64,000 nucleotides of DNA from Bacillus sp. SA1-12 (GCF_000981385.1 NZ_LATZ01000009.1:62001-126000); one strand, 5' to 3'; numbered from the stretch's first letter, positions 1 to 11,945 are shown. Notes: generated by a model from the letters alone, not told the origin. Translations and numbers: made by a program.

Positions 1-1
1 A

Positions 2-610
2 AAGGAAATTGCAGAATTAGATGTTGAAGTTGCAGTAGTCGTAGGCGGAGGAAACATTTGGCGAGGAAAAATAGGTAGTGAAATGGGGATGGATCGTGCG
101 ACTGCCGATTACATGGGAATGCTGGCAACTGTTATGAATTCCCTTGCTTTACAAGACAGTCTTGAAACATTAGGTATTCAAACCCGTGTTCAAACTTCTA
201 TTGAAATGAGACAGGTTGCTGAGCCTTACATAAGAAGAAAAGCGATCCGACATTTAGAGAAAAAACGCGTTGTTATTTTTGCAGCTGGAACAGGTAATCC
301 ATACTTCTCAACAGATACGACAGCTGCCTTACGTGCCGCTGAAATCGAGGCTGATGTGATTTTAATGGCAAAAAACAATGTGGATGGTGTTTACAACGCT
401 GATCCTCGAGTGGATAAAGATGCCGTGAAATATGATACTTTATCATACTTAGATGTACTAAAAGAAGGTCTTGCGGTAATGGATTCAACAGCATCTTCTT
501 TATGTATGGATAATGATATACCGTTAATTGTCTTTTCTATTATGGAAGAGGGAAATATTAAACGGGCTGTTATAGGTGAAAATATTGGAACAATTGTAAG
601 GGGGAAATAA
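2..610 (+). CDS. pyrH: UMP kinase (uridylate kinase), 3' part
   Basis: Phosphorylates UMP to UDP in pyrimidine nucleotide synthesis; a cytoplasmic hexamer of the amino-acid kinase fold. The reading frame is open from the first bases of the window, so roughly 40 N-terminal residues are missing. The glycine-rich [11 protein letters not shown] segment, the [18 protein letters not shown] helix and the [14 protein letters not shown] and [13 protein letters not shown] segments are family signatures. The ATG at 83 is internal, not the start. frr follows after 2 nt, so the two are co-transcribed as in other Bacillus. Identification is firm; only the 5' end is unseen. Confidence 0.97.
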   Translation, partial: KEIAELDVEVAVVVGGGNIWRGKIGSEMGMDRATADYMGMLATVMNSLALQDSLETLGIQTRVQTSIEMRQVAEPYIRRKAIRHLEKKRVVIFAAGTGNPYFSTDTTAALRAAEIEADVILMAKNNVDGVYNADPRVDKDAVKYDTLSYLDVLKEGLAVMDSTASSLCMDNDIPLIVFSIMEEGNIKRAVIGENIGTIVRGK

Positions 611-612
611 TC

Positions 613-1170
613 TTGGCTAAACAAGTATTGGCAAACACAAAAGAGAAAATGGAAAAAGCAGTTGCGTCTTTATCTCGTGAATTAGCATCCGTAAGAGCCG
701 GCAGAGCTAGTGCTAACTTATTAGATAAGATTTCAGTTGATTATTATGGTGCTCCTACACCAGTTAACCAACTTGCTTCTATCAGTGTACCAGAAGCACG
801 TCTTCTTGTTATTCAACCATATGACAAGTCTATTTTAGGTGATATTGAAAAAGCTATTCTTAAGTCTGACTTAGGATTAACACCTTCAAATGATGGTTCA
901 TTAATTCGTCTTTCTATTCCTGCTCTTACAGAAGAAAGACGTAAAGAACTTGTGAAATTAGTGAAAAAATATGCAGAAGAGGCAAAAGTTGCGATTCGTA
1001 ATATTCGACGAGATGGTAACGATGACCTGAAAAAGCTTGAAAAAAATGGCGAGATTACAGAAGACGAATTAAGAAGCAATACAGAAAACGTTCAAAAGTT
1101 AACAGATGAGTACATTGTTAAAATTGACAATGTAGCAAAAGACAAAGAAAAAGAAATTTTGGAAGTTTAA
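613..1170 (+). CDS. frr: Ribosome recycling factor
   Basis: With EF-G, splits the post-termination ribosome. The 185-residue length is the family norm. The SVRAGRA segment near residue 30, the VDYYG...TPVNQLA segment and the IRNIRRD segment are typical of RRF domains I and II. The start is TTG, preceded by AAGGGGGAA overlapping the end of pyrH; no ATG lies nearby in frame. It is followed by a 344-nt gap with two hairpins, so the pyrH-frr transcript probably ends there. Confidence 0.97.
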   Translation: MAKQVLANTKEKMEKAVASLSRELASVRAGRASANLLDKISVDYYGAPTPVNQLASISVPEARLLVIQPYDKSILGDIEKAILKSDLGLTPSNDGSLIRLSIPALTEERRKELVKLVKKYAEEAKVAIRNIRRDGNDDLKKLEKNGEITEDELRSNTENVQKLTDEYIVKIDNVAKDKEKEILEV

Positions 1171-1208
1171 TTAAACTAAAAGCTGCTTACTCAGCCAAAC
1201 AATTTGAA

Positions 1209-1250
1209 GCTCATGGATAATAGGTGTTTTTTCACCTTCCATTCATGAGC
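1209..1250 (+). repeat. Imperfect stem-loop after frr
   Basis: GCTCATG at 1209-1215 pairs with CATGAGC at 1244-1250, and AGGTG at 1222-1226 pairs with CACCT at 1233-1237, with mismatches between. The loop is T-rich. No T-run follows, so it may stabilise a 3' end rather than terminate. Confidence 0.5.
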
Positions 1251-1419
1251 GCCTTATGATACAAGAAGCAAGATTTTATCCGTAATATGCTGTGGCCTCT
1301 TAATGGGCTGCAATAGCATTTACTGTGCTCCAAAACTGGAAGGCACTTGCGCTAATCAGTCATACAGGAAATTTATAGTTTCCTAATCACTAAAAAATAG
1401 GTACAATAGATATGTGAAA

Positions 1420-1449
1420 GACCCTCTAATGTTTACAGGGGGTTTTTTT
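1420..1449 (+). terminator. Rho-independent terminator upstream of uppS
   Basis: ACCCTC (1421-1426) pairs with GGGGGT (1438-1443), one G-U pair included, followed by seven Ts. A TACAAT hexamer lies about 15 nt upstream at 1402-1407, so a very short transcript could start and end here, though no good -35 was seen. Confidence 0.6.
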
Positions 1450-1514
1450 GTTAATACTGTTAACATCATCATGGTAAATAGAGATCATGAATTATTGGGT
1501 GATGGAGGAAACAC

Positions 1515-2294
1515 ATGCTCAACATATTAAAAAAGTGGAAAGGAAGTCCTCAAGCCACTGCTGAACAAACGATAGTCATAGAGGATATTTTAAAGGGAGA
1601 AATACCTGAACACATTGCAATCATCATGGACGGTAATGGAAGATGGGCAAGAAAACGTGCCCTCCCAAGGATTGCCGGACATCATGAAGGAATGAAAGTT
1701 GTACGGAAAATTACAAGACAAGCAAATGAACTTGGTGTTAAGGCACTTACCTTATATGCATTCTCTACTGAAAATTGGAAAAGACCTAAAACAGAAGTTG
1801 ATTATTTAATGAAGCTGCCCGAAGAATTTTTAAATACCTTCTTACCTGAACTAATAGAGGAAAATGTTCAAGTTCGAATTATCGGTGATAAAAACAGACT
1901 TCCTGAACATACGTTAAGAGCTGTTGAAAAAGCAATGAGTGATACAGAGAAAAATACTGGACTCATTTTAAATTTCGCGTTGAATTATGGAAGCCGGGCC
2001 GAGATCATTTCAGCTGTGCAAAAAATTACGAATGATGTGAAAAACGGTAGAATCGATGAATCGGCAATCAATGAGTCGCTTTTTTCTGAATATTTAATGA
2101 CAAACCAGTTAAAAGACCCTGATTTATTAATACGAACAAGTGGTGAAATACGATTAAGTAATTTTATGCTTTGGCAGCTGGCATATACAGAATTTTGGTT
2201 TACTGATGTACTTTGGCCGGATTTCACTGAACAAAATTTACTTGAAGCAATTCACACATATCAACAAAGAGGGCGCAGATTTGGCGGCGTATAA
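1515..2294 (+). CDS. uppS: Undecaprenyl diphosphate synthase (cis-prenyltransferase)
   Basis: Condenses isopentenyl diphosphate onto farnesyl diphosphate in cis to make the C55 lipid carrier for peptidoglycan and teichoic acid synthesis. HIAIIMDGNGRWAR (residues about 33-46) holds the catalytic Asp of the DGN motif. YAFSTENWKRP, FALNYGSRAEI and DLLIRTSGE-RLSNF are the other conserved blocks. In the last one, Ile follows SGE where Gln is common; this should be neutral. The ATG has GGAGG 6 nt upstream. It starts an uppS-cdsA-dxr-rseP-proS series with short gaps. Confidence 0.97.
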   Translation: MLNILKKWKGSPQATAEQTIVIEDILKGEIPEHIAIIMDGNGRWARKRALPRIAGHHEGMKVVRKITRQANELGVKALTLYAFSTENWKRPKTEVDYLMKLPEEFLNTFLPELIEENVQVRIIGDKNRLPEHTLRAVEKAMSDTEKNTGLILNFALNYGSRAEIISAVQKITNDVKNGRIDESAINESLFSEYLMTNQLKDPDLLIRTSGEIRLSNFMLWQLAYTEFWFTDVLWPDFTEQNLLEAIHTYQQRGRRFGGV

Positions 2295-2309
2295 AGGTGA
2301 TGATTTACA

Positions 2310-3104
2310 ATGAAACAACGAATATTAACTGCAGTATTGGCTGCAGCTATTTTTCTTCCGTTTGTAATTTATGGAAAGCTTCCGTTTACAATTTTTGTTT
2401 ATTTATTAGCTACAATTGCTTTACATGAGCTTTTAAGGATGAAAAAAATATCGTTGGCTAGCATACCTGGACTAGTCAGTTTAGTTATTTTATGGGTTCT
2501 ATTAATTCCATCTGCTTATATCGATATATTTGAAGTATTTTCTAAAGCAGAATTTGCATTATTAGCTCTACTCCTGTTATTAACCTATACGGTTGTAACT
2601 AAAAATAAATTTACATTCGATGATGTAGGTTTTGTTGTGATTGCGATTTTTTATTTAGGAATTGGGTTTTATTTTCTAATCGAGACGAGAAACCTTCATC
2701 CTGGTGGTCTAGAACTTGTTTTTTATGCATTAATATTGATATGGGTAACTGATTCTGGAGCTTATTTTGTTGGACGTGCAATGGGTAAGAAAAAACTTTG
2801 GCCGGAAATTAGTCCCAATAAAACCATTGAAGGTGCAGTTGGCGGTGTAGTTTTTGCTGTTATCTTTTCGTGGATCTATCATTATTTCACAGGGGTTCTT
2901 GATAATTATATTGTCGTTACTTTTATGACGATCTTCCTGTCAGTCTTTGGTCAAATGGGGGATCTAGTTGAATCAGCACTTAAACGTCATTATCAAGTAA
3001 AAGATTCAGGTACCATCCTTCCTGGACACGGAGGAATATTAGACCGTTTCGACAGTTTGCTATTTGTCCTACCATTATTACATTTCTTAAGAATCATTTT
3101 TTAA
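2310..3104 (+). CDS. cdsA: Phosphatidate cytidylyltransferase (CDP-diglyceride synthase)
   Basis: Makes CDP-diacylglycerol from phosphatidic acid and CTP, the branch-point precursor of all membrane phospholipids; it feeds PgsA, encoded later in this window. The 264-residue polytopic membrane protein has about seven or eight hydrophobic segments. The C-terminal signature is present: GQMGDLVESALKR followed by KDSG, LPGHGG and LDRFDS. The ATG follows AAAGGTGATG. It lies 15 nt after uppS. Confidence 0.96.
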   Translation: MKQRILTAVLAAAIFLPFVIYGKLPFTIFVYLLATIALHELLRMKKISLASIPGLVSLVILWVLLIPSAYIDIFEVFSKAEFALLALLLLLTYTVVTKNKFTFDDVGFVVIAIFYLGIGFYFLIETRNLHPGGLELVFYALILIWVTDSGAYFVGRAMGKKKLWPEISPNKTIEGAVGGVVFAVIFSWIYHYFTGVLDNYIVVTFMTIFLSVFGQMGDLVESALKRHYQVKDSGTILPGHGGILDRFDSLLFVLPLLHFLRIIF

Positions 3105-3128
3105 ACCGTTTTGATTGGAAGTGACTTT

Positions 3129-4280
3129 GTGAAAAAAATAAGCTTGTTAGGGGCTACTGGTTCAATTGGAATTCAAACTCTTGATGTAATTGAAGAACAT
3201 CAGGAACAATTTAAGCTTATAGCCATGTCTTTCGGAAGCAATTATCAATCTGGAAGGGAAATCATTAAGAAATTCAAACCTGAATTTGTTGCTGTTAAAG
3301 ATAAAGAAACTTATGAAACTCTTTTACAGGAGTTTTCCAATGCTGATGTGAAGTTCGGTTATGGTCAAGATGCACTTATTGAAGCGGCCATTTATGATGG
3401 AGTGGAATGTTTAGTCAATGCAGTGGTAGGGAGCGTAGGATTAGTTCCAACGTTAAAAGCCATTGAGAATAATATAACAGTTGCTTTAGCAAATAAAGAG
3501 ACGCTGGTTACTGCTGGTCATTTAGTGACAGAACATGCAAAAAAATATAATGTTGATCTATTGCCTGTTGATAGTGAACATTCTGCTATTTTTCAATGTT
3601 TACAGGGGGAGAATCCCAAGGCGATAGAGCGGCTAATCGTGACTGCATCTGGTGGTAGCTTTCGTGATAAAAAAAGGGAAGAGCTTGTAGGTGTTACTGT
3701 TGAACAAGCTTTAAATCATCCAAACTGGTCAATGGGTGCCAAAATTACGATTGATTCTGCTACGATGATGAATAAAGGGTTAGAAGTCATTGAAGCTCAC
3801 TGGCTATTCAATATTCCATATGAAAAAATCGATGTCTTATTACATAAAGAAAGTATTATTCATTCCTTGGTCGAGTTTCAAGACAGCAGTGTACTTGCTC
3901 AGTTAGGTACACCAGATATGAGGGTTCCAATTCAGTATGCCTTAACCTATCCAGAAAGATTGCCATTTAATAAGGCGAAAAGGCTGGAATTATGGGAGAT
4001 TGGCAAATTGCATTTTGAAAAAGCAGATTTTAACAGATTCCGCTGCTTAAAATTTGCTTTTGAATCAGGTAAAATAGGAGGAACAATGCCGACTGTTTTA
4101 AACGCTGCAAATGAAGTAGCTGTTGCTGCATTTTTACAGGGACATCTTTCATTCCTGCAGATTGAAGATTGTATTGAGAGGGCGATGGATCATCACGAAA
4201 ACATCGCAGATCCTTGTTTGGAGCAAATTCAAGAAGTTGATCAACTAACACGAAATTTTGTACAAACATTAATCTCATAA
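3129..4280 (+). CDS. dxr: 1-deoxy-D-xylulose 5-phosphate reductoisomerase
   Basis: First committed step of the MEP isoprenoid pathway: NADPH-dependent conversion of DXP to MEP. The N-terminal GATGSIG nucleotide-binding loop lies at residues 8-14 of the chosen start. [19 protein letters not shown] and [15 protein letters not shown] carry metal and substrate ligands. I chose GTG at 3129 because GGAAGTG sits just upstream and the Rossmann strand begins directly after it; an upstream TTG at 3111 would add six residues with no better site. It supplies precursors to the adjacent uppS pathway. Confidence 0.95.
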   Translation: MKKISLLGATGSIGIQTLDVIEEHQEQFKLIAMSFGSNYQSGREIIKKFKPEFVAVKDKETYETLLQEFSNADVKFGYGQDALIEAAIYDGVECLVNAVVGSVGLVPTLKAIENNITVALANKETLVTAGHLVTEHAKKYNVDLLPVDSEHSAIFQCLQGENPKAIERLIVTASGGSFRDKKREELVGVTVEQALNHPNWSMGAKITIDSATMMNKGLEVIEAHWLFNIPYEKIDVLLHKESIIHSLVEFQDSSVLAQLGTPDMRVPIQYALTYPERLPFNKAKRLELWEIGKLHFEKADFNRFRCLKFAFESGKIGGTMPTVLNAANEVAVAAFLQGHLSFLQIEDCIERAMDHHENIADPCLEQIQEVDQLTRNFVQTLIS

Positions 4281-4296
4281 AGGTGGTCATACAAAA

Positions 4297-5556
4297 ATGA
4301 ATACAGTGATAGCGTTTGTCCTCATTTTCGGTGCCCTTGTTTTTTTTCATGAGCTAGGACATCTTATCCTTGCAAATCGTGCTGGCATTCTATGCCGTGA
4401 ATTCGCTATTGGATTTGGCCCAAAGATTCTATCCTTTAAAAAGAATGAGACGGTCTATACAATTCGATTATTACCTATCGGCGGATTTGTAAGAATGGCT
4501 GGCGAGGATCCTGAAGTGATTGAGGTAAAGCCTGGTCATAATGTAGGCTTGCTTTTTAACCAGGAGAATAAAGTTGAAAAGATTATTTTGAATAATAAAG
4601 AAAAATATCCTCAGGCACGCATCATTGAGGTGGAAAATGTTGACTTAGAGCATAGCATGTTTATATCCGGCTATGAGCAAGGCGAAGAAGAGTTTATAAA
4701 ACGATTTGAAGTCAGTGAAACGTCATACTTTATTGCAGATGGCCAGGAAGTTCAAATAGCTCCGTATAACCGTCAATTCCAGTCAAAAAAAGTTAGTCAG
4801 AGAATTGCAGCTATTTTTGCAGGTCCTTTTATGAATTTCTTACTTGCATTTGTCATTTTGTTTGCTTTAGGCTTTATTCAAGGTGCTCCTGTCAATGACC
4901 CAAGATTAGGAGAGTTAACAGATGACGGTTCTGCAAAGGAAGCTGGGCTGCTGGAGGGCGATGTTATTCAAACAATTGATGGACAGCCTACATCCACTTG
5001 GGAAGAGGTTGTAACCATCATTCGAGATAATCCTGATAAAGAATTAACTTTTGAAGTAGAACGAGCAGGGGATATTCTTACTTTTGAAGTTGTTCCAGAA
5101 TCGACAAAAGTAGGTGAACAAACGATTGGGCGTATTGGCGCCTATAATCCGGTAGATAAATCGTTTGCCAGTTCATTAAAATACGGTTTTGTTGAAACAT
5201 ATACATGGACAAAGGAAATTTTAATCGGCTTTGGACATTTAGTGACTGGCCAATTTTCAATTGATATGCTCTCTGGTCCAGTTGGGATATATGATATGAC
5301 AGACCAAGTTGCTGAATCTGGAACCATCAACCTGTTAAGATGGGCAGCATTATTAAGCATCAATTTAGGAATCGTCAACTTATTGCCGATTCCTGCATTA
5401 GACGGCGGCCGCCTATTATTCTTATTTATTGAAGCCTTAAGAGGAAAGCCAATAGATCGACAAAAAGAAGGTATTGTTCATTTTATCGGTTTCTCGTTAT
5501 TAATGCTGCTGATGCTTGTTGTTACATGGAATGATATCCAACGATTATTCCTTTAA
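4297..5556 (+). CDS. rseP: Site-2 membrane zinc metalloprotease RseP/RasP
   Basis: Intramembrane protease that in B. subtilis cleaves the anti-sigma factor RsiW and remnant signal peptides. HELGH at residues 18-22 lies in the first membrane segment. One PDZ domain spans about residues 195-275, and the second active-site motif NLLPIPALDGGRL lies near 360-372, before the last two membrane segments. Its 419 residues match the Bacillus length. The start has AAAGGTGG spaced 9 nt. It sits between dxr and proS, the usual place. Confidence 0.96.
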   Translation: MNTVIAFVLIFGALVFFHELGHLILANRAGILCREFAIGFGPKILSFKKNETVYTIRLLPIGGFVRMAGEDPEVIEVKPGHNVGLLFNQENKVEKIILNNKEKYPQARIIEVENVDLEHSMFISGYEQGEEEFIKRFEVSETSYFIADGQEVQIAPYNRQFQSKKVSQRIAAIFAGPFMNFLLAFVILFALGFIQGAPVNDPRLGELTDDGSAKEAGLLEGDVIQTIDGQPTSTWEEVVTIIRDNPDKELTFEVERAGDILTFEVVPESTKVGEQTIGRIGAYNPVDKSFASSLKYGFVETYTWTKEILIGFGHLVTGQFSIDMLSGPVGIYDMTDQVAESGTINLLRWAALLSINLGIVNLLPIPALDGGRLLFLFIEALRGKPIDRQKEGIVHFIGFSLLMLLMLVVTWNDIQRLFL

Positions 5557-5617
5557 TATCTTCATGAAAATAGGTAAAAATTCATTTTAAGTATGAGATA
5601 AAATAGAGGTGCTCTTA

Positions 5618-7321
5618 ATGAAACAAAGTATGACGTTTATTCCTACGCTTAGAGAAGTTCCTGCTGATGCTGAAGTGAAAAGCCATCAGCTAATGCTGCG
5701 GGCAGGATTTATTAGGCAAAACACAAGTGGCGTATACAGCTATATGCCATTAGCACAAAAAGTATTAAAGAAAATTGAACATATTGTGCGTGAAGAAATG
5801 GAGAAAGCGGGAGCAGCAGAATTATTAATGCCGGCTCTCCAGCAAGCGGAATTATGGCAGGAATCCGGCCGCTGGTATTCATATGGACCAGAGTTAATGA
5901 GATTGCATGATCGCCATAATCGGGAATTCGCGTTAGGTGCAACGCATGAGGAAATGATTACCAGCTTGGTTCGAGATGAGGTCAAATCATATAAACGACT
6001 TCCGCTTGCTTTATATCAAATTCAGACGAAATTCCGTGATGAAAAGCGACCTCGTTTTGGTGTATTGCGAGGACGTGAATTTATTATGAAGGACGCCTAT
6101 TCATTCCATGCAACATCGGAGAGCTTGGATGAAGGTTATGTAAAAATGTTTACAGCTTATCAAAATATTTTCACTCGTTGTTCACTGGATTTTAGAGCTG
6201 TTATTGCGGATTCCGGAGCTATGGGTGGGACTGATACCCATGAATTTATGGTGTTATCTGATATTGGTGAAGATACAATTGCTTATTCCGATACGTCACA
6301 ATATGCTGCAAATATTGAAATGGCACCTGTTATTTCAGCTTATGAAAAAAGTTCAGAAGAGCTGAAGGATTTAGAGAAAATAGAAACTCCTAATCAAAAG
6401 TCAATTGAAGAACTTTCAAATTCCCTGCAGGTGAAAAAGGAATCTTGTATTAAATCTGTACTGTTTAAGGTTGATGATCGCTTTGTTTTAGTCCTTGTTC
6501 GCGGGGATCATGAAGTAAACGATATAAAAGTGAAGAATTTTTATGGAGCTTCGGTTGTTGAACTGGCTGACTCTGAAGAGACGAAAACTGTGATGAATTG
6601 TGTTCCTGGCTTTATCGGTCCTATTAACGTATCTGAAGATGTAGAAGTAATTGCGGACCATGCTGTTGCTGCAATCGTTAACGGGGTTTGCGGAGCAAAT
6701 GAGGAGCAATTCCATTATCTAGGGGTTAACATTGATCGTGATGCTGCTGTATCACAATACGCAGATCTCCGTTTTATCCAAGAAGGGGACAAATCTCCTG
6801 ATGGTGAAGGAATCATTAAATTTGCCAAAGGAATAGAAGTTGGACACGTATTTAAGCTTGGTACTAGATATAGTGAAGCAATGAATGCCACTTTTCTTGA
6901 TGAAAATGGACGTACACAGCCAATGATAATGGGCTGCTACGGGATTGGGGTTTCAAGAACATTAGCTGCCATTATTGAACAGCATCATGATGAAAATGGT
7001 ATTGTATGGCCAGAAGCTGTGGCACCATTCCAAATTCATGTAATATCAGTAAACGTGAAGAATGATTCACAGCGTAATTTATCCGAGAAACTTTATCAGG
7101 AACTCAGCCAAAAAGGCTACGAAGTTTTGCTTGATGATCGCGGGGAACGTGTTGGTGTTAAATTTGCTGACTCAGATTTAATTGGTCTTCCTGTTCGGAT
7201 AACCGTTGGTAAAAAAGCGGAAGAGGGAATTGTTGAAGTGAAAATCCGTAAAACAGGTGAATCATTTGAGGTTACCGTTGAAGAGCTTCATGATAAACTG
7301 AAGCAAATTCTTGGCAACTAA
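5618..7321 (+). CDS. proS: Prolyl-tRNA synthetase (bacterial type, with editing insertion)
   Basis: Charges tRNA-Pro. Class II motif 1 is in the N-terminal third, motif 2 is [27 protein letters not shown], and motif 3 is [20 protein letters not shown]. The residues between about 225 and 410 form the INS editing domain that clears Ala-tRNA-Pro, followed by a C-terminal anticodon domain. ATG at 5618 is preferred because it follows AGAGGTG; a GTG at 5609 overlaps that ribosome binding site. 567 residues is normal. No T-box leader is visible in the 61-nt gap after rseP. Confidence 0.97.
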   Translation: MKQSMTFIPTLREVPADAEVKSHQLMLRAGFIRQNTSGVYSYMPLAQKVLKKIEHIVREEMEKAGAAELLMPALQQAELWQESGRWYSYGPELMRLHDRHNREFALGATHEEMITSLVRDEVKSYKRLPLALYQIQTKFRDEKRPRFGVLRGREFIMKDAYSFHATSESLDEGYVKMFTAYQNIFTRCSLDFRAVIADSGAMGGTDTHEFMVLSDIGEDTIAYSDTSQYAANIEMAPVISAYEKSSEELKDLEKIETPNQKSIEELSNSLQVKKESCIKSVLFKVDDRFVLVLVRGDHEVNDIKVKNFYGASVVELADSEETKTVMNCVPGFIGPINVSEDVEVIADHAVAAIVNGVCGANEEQFHYLGVNIDRDAAVSQYADLRFIQEGDKSPDGEGIIKFAKGIEVGHVFKLGTRYSEAMNATFLDENGRTQPMIMGCYGIGVSRTLAAIIEQHHDENGIVWPEAVAPFQIHVISVNVKNDSQRNLSEKLYQELSQKGYEVLLDDRGERVGVKFADSDLIGLPVRITVGKKAEEGIVEVKIRKTGESFEVTVEELHDKLKQILGN

Positions 7322-7374
7322 AAAAGGTTACAGTAGGCTGCAAAGCATGATAAAATAAAACAAGGTAATACCGA

Positions 7375-7461
7375 GAAGAGGCTGACTCGAAAAATAGACA
7401 TGACTTTATAACACACTCGTTGTTTATAAAATCCTTGTCTATAACAGGAGGCAGCCTCTTC
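7375..7461 (+). repeat. Long inverted repeat, GAGGCTG family, copy 1 (proS-polC)
   Basis: GAAGAGGCTG (7375-7384) pairs with CAGCCTCTTC (7452-7461). Nested inside are ATAGACA/TGTCTAT and TTTATAA/TTATAAA arms, giving a nearly continuous stem of about 30 bp with a small central loop. No long T-run follows. The ends match the other GAGGCTGTCTC repeats of the window at 17470, 25166, 42803 and 46947. Confidence 0.8.
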
Positions 7462-7567
7462 AATTGTGATTGTGATCATCTACAGGGTGAAATTTCAGTT
7501 CTATCAATCATTTTTGTATTTTACTAGAGAATCTAAAAGAAATTAGTAGATGGGGAGGGGAAAGGTA

Positions 7568-10500
7568 ATGGCCATTGATCAAACTAACCAAATCGAACGA
7601 TTTCAACTCCTGCTACAGCAAATAAACTTAACAGAAGATGCAGCAGTTGTCCATTTTAGAAACGGTTCAATAGCCAAGTTGACTGTTCATAAACAAACAA
7701 AAAAATGGCATTTCCATTTTCAATTTGAAAAAATACTTCCTTTTGATGTGTATCAGCTGTTCCACACCAAACTGGCCAAGGCATTTTCTCATATTGCAGA
7801 TGTTACGTTTACAATTGAATCGCGGGAACAGAATTTCGATGAAAAGTTGATCCAAGATTATTGGTCAATCTGTATTCAGCAAATGGACGGAATTTCTCCG
7901 CCAATGCTTGCTCTTTTAAATGAGCAAACGCCATCTGTACAAGGAGTAAAGGTGATCGTTAAAACCAAGAACGATACAGAAGCATTAACGATCAAACGAA
8001 AGTATGCACCGCTTATTCAAGAGAGCTTCCAGCAACTGGGGTTTCCAGTTTTTCAGTTAGATACTACTGTTGCAGTAACTGAAGAGGAGATTAAGAAATT
8101 CCATGAACAAAAGCTCCAGGAGGATAAGGAAAGAGGCTTGCAGGCATTCGTAGACATGGAGAATGCTGAGAAGGAAGAAGCTAATCCAACTGAAATAACG
8201 GGTCCTTTGACAATCGGCTATACGATTAAAAATGATGAGGAAATAAGAACGCTTGCTTCTATAGAGGATGAAGAAAGAAGGATTGCGATTCAAGGATATG
8301 TGTTTGATGCTGAAACAAAAGAGCTAAGAAGTGGAAGAACACTCCTCACATTCAAAATTACCGACTATACAAGCTCCATTCTCGTAAAAATGTTTGCGCG
8401 AGATAAAGAGGATGCTGTATTGGTACAAGCTGTAAAAAAAGGTATGTGGCTAAGGGTGCGCGGCAGCATTCAAAATGATACCTTTGTAAGAGACTTGGTG
8501 ATGATTGCAAATGATATCAATGAAGTGAAAGCAATTGAGAGAATCGATCAATCACCTGAAAATGAAAAACGGGTTGAGCTCCATTTACACTCACCAATGA
8601 GCCAAATGGATGCCGTAACATCTGTTAGCAAGTATATTGAACAAGCTAAAAAATGGGGACACAAGGCAATTGCTCTAACTGACCATGCCGTAGTTCAATC
8701 CTTCCCTGAAGCCTATTCAGCAGGAAAGAAAAATGGGATAAAAATATTATACGGAGTCGAAATTAATTTAGTAGATGACGGTGTACCAATTGCTTACAAC
8801 GATGATAATCGTTATTTAGCTGACGAAACCTATGTTGTTTTTGACGTAGAAACAACTGGTCTTTCCGCAGTATATGATACGATCATAGAGTTGGCTGCTG
8901 TAAAGGTTCGCGGCGGGGAAATTATTGACCGTTTTGAATCATTTGCAAATCCGCATCATCCGTTGTCGGCTACTACAATAGATTTAACTGGTATAACCGA
9001 TGATATGGTCAAAGATGCACCAAACGTTGATGAGGTGTTGCGTAAATTTAGGGAATGGATCGGAAATGATATTTTAGTTGCACATAACGCCAGTTTTGAT
9101 ATGGGTTTTTTAAACGTAGGTTTTAAGAAACTTCTTGGTGAAGAAAAAGCTAAGAATCCTGTAATTGATACATTGGAGCTGGGGAGGTTTCTGTATCCTG
9201 AATTAAAAAATCATCGGTTAAATACTCTTTGTAAAAGATTTGATATTGAATTAACACAGCACCACAGAGCAATATATGATGCTGAAGCAACAGGGTATTT
9301 ACTCATTAAGATGTTAAAGGATGCTGAAGAAAAGGGCATTATTAACCATAATCAGTTTAATGACAATATGGGTAAGGGGAATGCTTATCAAAGATCACGT
9401 CCATACCACGCAACAGTTCTTGCAATTAATGAATTGGGATTGAAAAATTTATTTAAACTCGTATCAATCTCTCAACTTGAATATTTTTACAGAGTACCTC
9501 GAGTACCGCGGTCTGTTCTAAATAAATATAGAGAAGGTTTACTTGTCGGCTCAGCGTGTGACAAGGGTGAGGTTTTTGAAGGGATGATGCAAAAATCTCC
9601 TGAAGAAGTTGAAGAAATTGCTGCTTATTATGACTATTTGGAGGTCCATCCATTAGAGGTTTACCATCATCTAATTCAATTAGATTATGTGAAAGATGAA
9701 CACGCCTTACAAGAGATTGTTACGAATATTATTAAACTTGGTGACAAGCTGGAAAAAACGGTAGTTGCAACAGGAAATGTCCATTATTTAAATCCGGTTG
9801 ATAAAATTTACCGAAAAATATTGATCAGCTCCCAAGGAGGTGCCAACCCTTTAAATCGTCATGACCTGCCAAATGTTCATTTTCGTTCAACAGATGAAAT
9901 GCTGAATTGTTTTTCGTTCCTTGGAAAAGAAAAAGCGAAGGAAATTGTGATAGATAATACAAATAAAATTGCTGATATGATTGAAGAAATCAAACCAATT
10001 AAAGATGATCTTTATACACCAAAAATTGAAGGTGCAGATGAAGAAATACGGGCAATGAGTTATTCAAGAGCAAAAAGCATTTATGGAGAAAATCTTCCTG
10101 AGCTTGTTGAGGCTCGCCTGGAAAAAGAACTAAAAAGTATCATTGGTCATGGATTTGCCGTTATCTATCTAATTTCACATAAGCTAGTTAAAAAATCCCT
10201 TGATGATGGATACCTCGTTGGTTCACGTGGTTCTGTCGGTTCATCATTTGTAGCAACCATGACAGAAATCACAGAGGTAAATCCGCTGCCTCCTCATTAT
10301 GTTTGCCCTGATTGTAAGCACTCAGAGTTTTTTAATGATGGTTCTGTTGGCTCAGGATTTGACTTACCTAATAAAGAATGCCCAAATTGCGGGGCGCAAT
10401 ACCAAAAAGACGGACATGATATTCCTTTCGAAACCTTTCTTGGCTTTAAAGGAGATAAAGTACCGGATATCGATTTAAACTTCTCAGGTGAATATCAGCC

Positions 10501-11884
10501 AACTGCCCACAACTATACAAAGGTTCTTTTCGGTGAGGACAATGTTTATCGTGCAGGAACAATTGGTACTGTTGCAGAAAAAACGGCCTATGGTTATGTA
10601 AAAGGATATGCAAACGATCATAATCTCACCTTTAGAGGAGCGGAGGTAGATCGTCTTGTTCAAGGTTGTACTGGTGTTAAAAGGACAACAGGACAGCATC
10701 CTGGAGGAATTATTGTTGTGCCGGATTATATGGACATCTATGATTTTTCACCAATTCAATATCCTGCTGATGCAACAGGATCTGAATGGCGGACGACGCA
10801 TTTTGATTTCCACTCCATTCATGATAACTTATTGAAGCTTGATATACTTGGACACGATGATCCGACCGTCATTCGTATGCTGCAAGATCTGAGTGGCATT
10901 GATCCAAAAACAATTCCGACAGACGACCCGGAGGTAATGAAAATATTCAGCGGTACCGAGTCATTAGGGGTCACAGAGGAACAAATTATGTGTAAAACGG
11001 GAACCCTCGGAATTCCTGAGTTTGGTACCCGATTTGTTAGGCAGATGCTTGAAGACACAAAACCAACAACCTTCTCTGAACTTGTCCAAATTTCAGGACT
11101 TTCGCATGGAACGGATGTATGGCTCGGCAATGCACAAGAGTTAATTCATAATAATATTTGTACATTAAGCGAGGTTATCGGCTGTCGTGACGACATCATG
11201 GTTTATTTAATCTATCAAGGTCTTGAGCCTTCATTCGCCTTCAAAATTATGGAATCTGTCCGTAAAGGAAAAGGCCTGACTGAAGAGATGGAAGAGGAAA
11301 TGAAAAAGCAGGAAGTACCAGCCTGGTACATTGATTCTTGCTTGAAAATAAAATATATGTTTCCAAAGGCGCATGCTGCAGCATATGTTTTAATGGCTGT
11401 TCGGATTGCTTATTTTAAAGTTCATCTTCCATTGCTCTATTATGCAGCATACTTTACTGTTCGTGCTGACGATTTTGATATCGAAACAATGGTAAAAGGG
11501 TCAACTTCTATTCGTGCCAAGATCGAAGAAATTAACCAAAAGGGTTTGGATGCTGCTCCTAAAGAAAAAAGTTTGCTGACTGTTTTAGAATTAGCGTTAG
11601 AGATGTGTGAACGAGGATTTAGCTTCCAAAAAGTAGATCTTTACAGATCCAGTGCTTCAGACTTTATTATTGATGGGAATAGCCTAATCCCGCCATTTAA
11701 TTCTATTCCTGGATTAGGAACAAATGCAGCCTTGAATATTGTGAAGGCTAGAAAAGATGGCGAGTTTTTATCAAAAGAAGATTTACAACAACGAGGCAAA
11801 GTATCAAAAACAATCCTTGAGTACCTTGATTCACAAGGTTGTTTAGATGAACTGCCTGACCAAAACCAGTTATCACTTTTCTAA
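7568..11884 (+). CDS. polC: DNA polymerase III alpha subunit, Gram-positive PolC type
   Basis: Main replicative polymerase of low-GC Gram-positives. From the chosen ATG (preceded by GGGGAGGGGAAAGG) it has 1438 residues, the usual PolC length. In order: N-terminal domains, OB fold (about 215-325), PHP domain beginning [15 protein letters not shown] near 336, and an inserted proofreading exonuclease beginning [12 protein letters not shown] near 421 with the [10 protein letters not shown] motif. A four-Cys zinc finger (CPDC...CPNC) near 910-945 is followed by the polymerase core with [15 protein letters not shown]. The ATG at 7550 lies upstream of the ribosome binding site and is not used. Confidence 0.97.
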   Translation: MAIDQTNQIERFQLLLQQINLTEDAAVVHFRNGSIAKLTVHKQTKKWHFHFQFEKILPFDVYQLFHTKLAKAFSHIADVTFTIESREQNFDEKLIQDYWSICIQQMDGISPPMLALLNEQTPSVQGVKVIVKTKNDTEALTIKRKYAPLIQESFQQLGFPVFQLDTTVAVTEEEIKKFHEQKLQEDKERGLQAFVDMENAEKEEANPTEITGPLTIGYTIKNDEEIRTLASIEDEERRIAIQGYVFDAETKELRSGRTLLTFKITDYTSSILVKMFARDKEDAVLVQAVKKGMWLRVRGSIQNDTFVRDLVMIANDINEVKAIERIDQSPENEKRVELHLHSPMSQMDAVTSVSKYIEQAKKWGHKAIALTDHAVVQSFPEAYSAGKKNGIKILYGVEINLVDDGVPIAYNDDNRYLADETYVVFDVETTGLSAVYDTIIELAAVKVRGGEIIDRFESFANPHHPLSATTIDLTGITDDMVKDAPNVDEVLRKFREWIGNDILVAHNASFDMGFLNVGFKKLLGEEKAKNPVIDTLELGRFLYPELKNHRLNTLCKRFDIELTQHHRAIYDAEATGYLLIKMLKDAEEKGIINHNQFNDNMGKGNAYQRSRPYHATVLAINELGLKNLFKLVSISQLEYFYRVPRVPRSVLNKYREGLLVGSACDKGEVFEGMMQKSPEEVEEIAAYYDYLEVHPLEVYHHLIQLDYVKDEHALQEIVTNIIKLGDKLEKTVVATGNVHYLNPVDKIYRKILISSQGGANPLNRHDLPNVHFRSTDEMLNCFSFLGKEKAKEIVIDNTNKIADMIEEIKPIKDDLYTPKIEGADEEIRAMSYSRAKSIYGENLPELVEARLEKELKSIIGHGFAVIYLISHKLVKKSLDDGYLVGSRGSVGSSFVATMTEITEVNPLPPHYVCPDCKHSEFFNDGSVGSGFDLPNKECPNCGAQYQKDGHDIPFETFLGFKGDKVPDIDLNFSGEYQPTAHNYTKVLFGEDNVYRAGTIGTVAEKTAYGYVKGYANDHNLTFRGAEVDRLVQGCTGVKRTTGQHPGGIIVVPDYMDIYDFSPIQYPADATGSEWRTTHFDFHSIHDNLLKLDILGHDDPTVIRMLQDLSGIDPKTIPTDDPEVMKIFSGTESLGVTEEQIMCKTGTLGIPEFGTRFVRQMLEDTKPTTFSELVQISGLSHGTDVWLGNAQELIHNNICTLSEVIGCRDDIMVYLIYQGLEPSFAFKIMESVRKGKGLTEEMEEEMKKQEVPAWYIDSCLKIKYMFPKAHAAAYVLMAVRIAYFKVHLPLLYYAAYFTVRADDFDIETMVKGSTSIRAKIEEINQKGLDAAPKEKSLLTVLELALEMCERGFSFQKVDLYRSSASDFIIDGNSLIPPFNSIPGLGTNAALNIVKARKDGEFLSKEDLQQRGKVSKTILEYLDSQGCLDELPDQNQLSLF

Positions 11885-11885
11885 T

Positions 11886-11914
11886 TTGCATAAAAATGAC
11901 GGTTATGTTATGCT
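11886..11914 (+). promoter_or_regulatory. Candidate sigma-A promoter for the rimP-nusA operon
   Basis: TTGCAT (11886-11891), 17-nt spacer, TATGCT (11909-11914), directly after the polC stop. Each hexamer matches consensus at four of six positions. The position, ahead of a structured leader, suits the operon, but this is inference. Confidence 0.4.
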
Positions 11915-11945
11915 TTAATTGGAAATGCTAACGATAAGCAGAGGA

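Larger units (their letters stand above)
1171..1514. other. frr-uppS intergenic region
   Basis: No credible ORF. It contains an imperfect hairpin at 1209-1250, an apparent terminator at 1420-1449, and a short stem GGAAA...TTTCC near 1370-1386. The segment around 1340-1356 (AAGGCACTTGCGCT) faintly resembles the 3' end of the palindromic repeat seen upstream of rimP, but too weakly to annotate as a copy. The uppS Shine-Dalgarno GGAGG is at about 1504-1508. Confidence 0.6.

Noticed and set aside
1335..1360. Additional copy of the AGCGCCT palindromic repeat after frr
   Set aside because: Only the short AAGGCACTTGCGCT segment is similar; no matching left arm.
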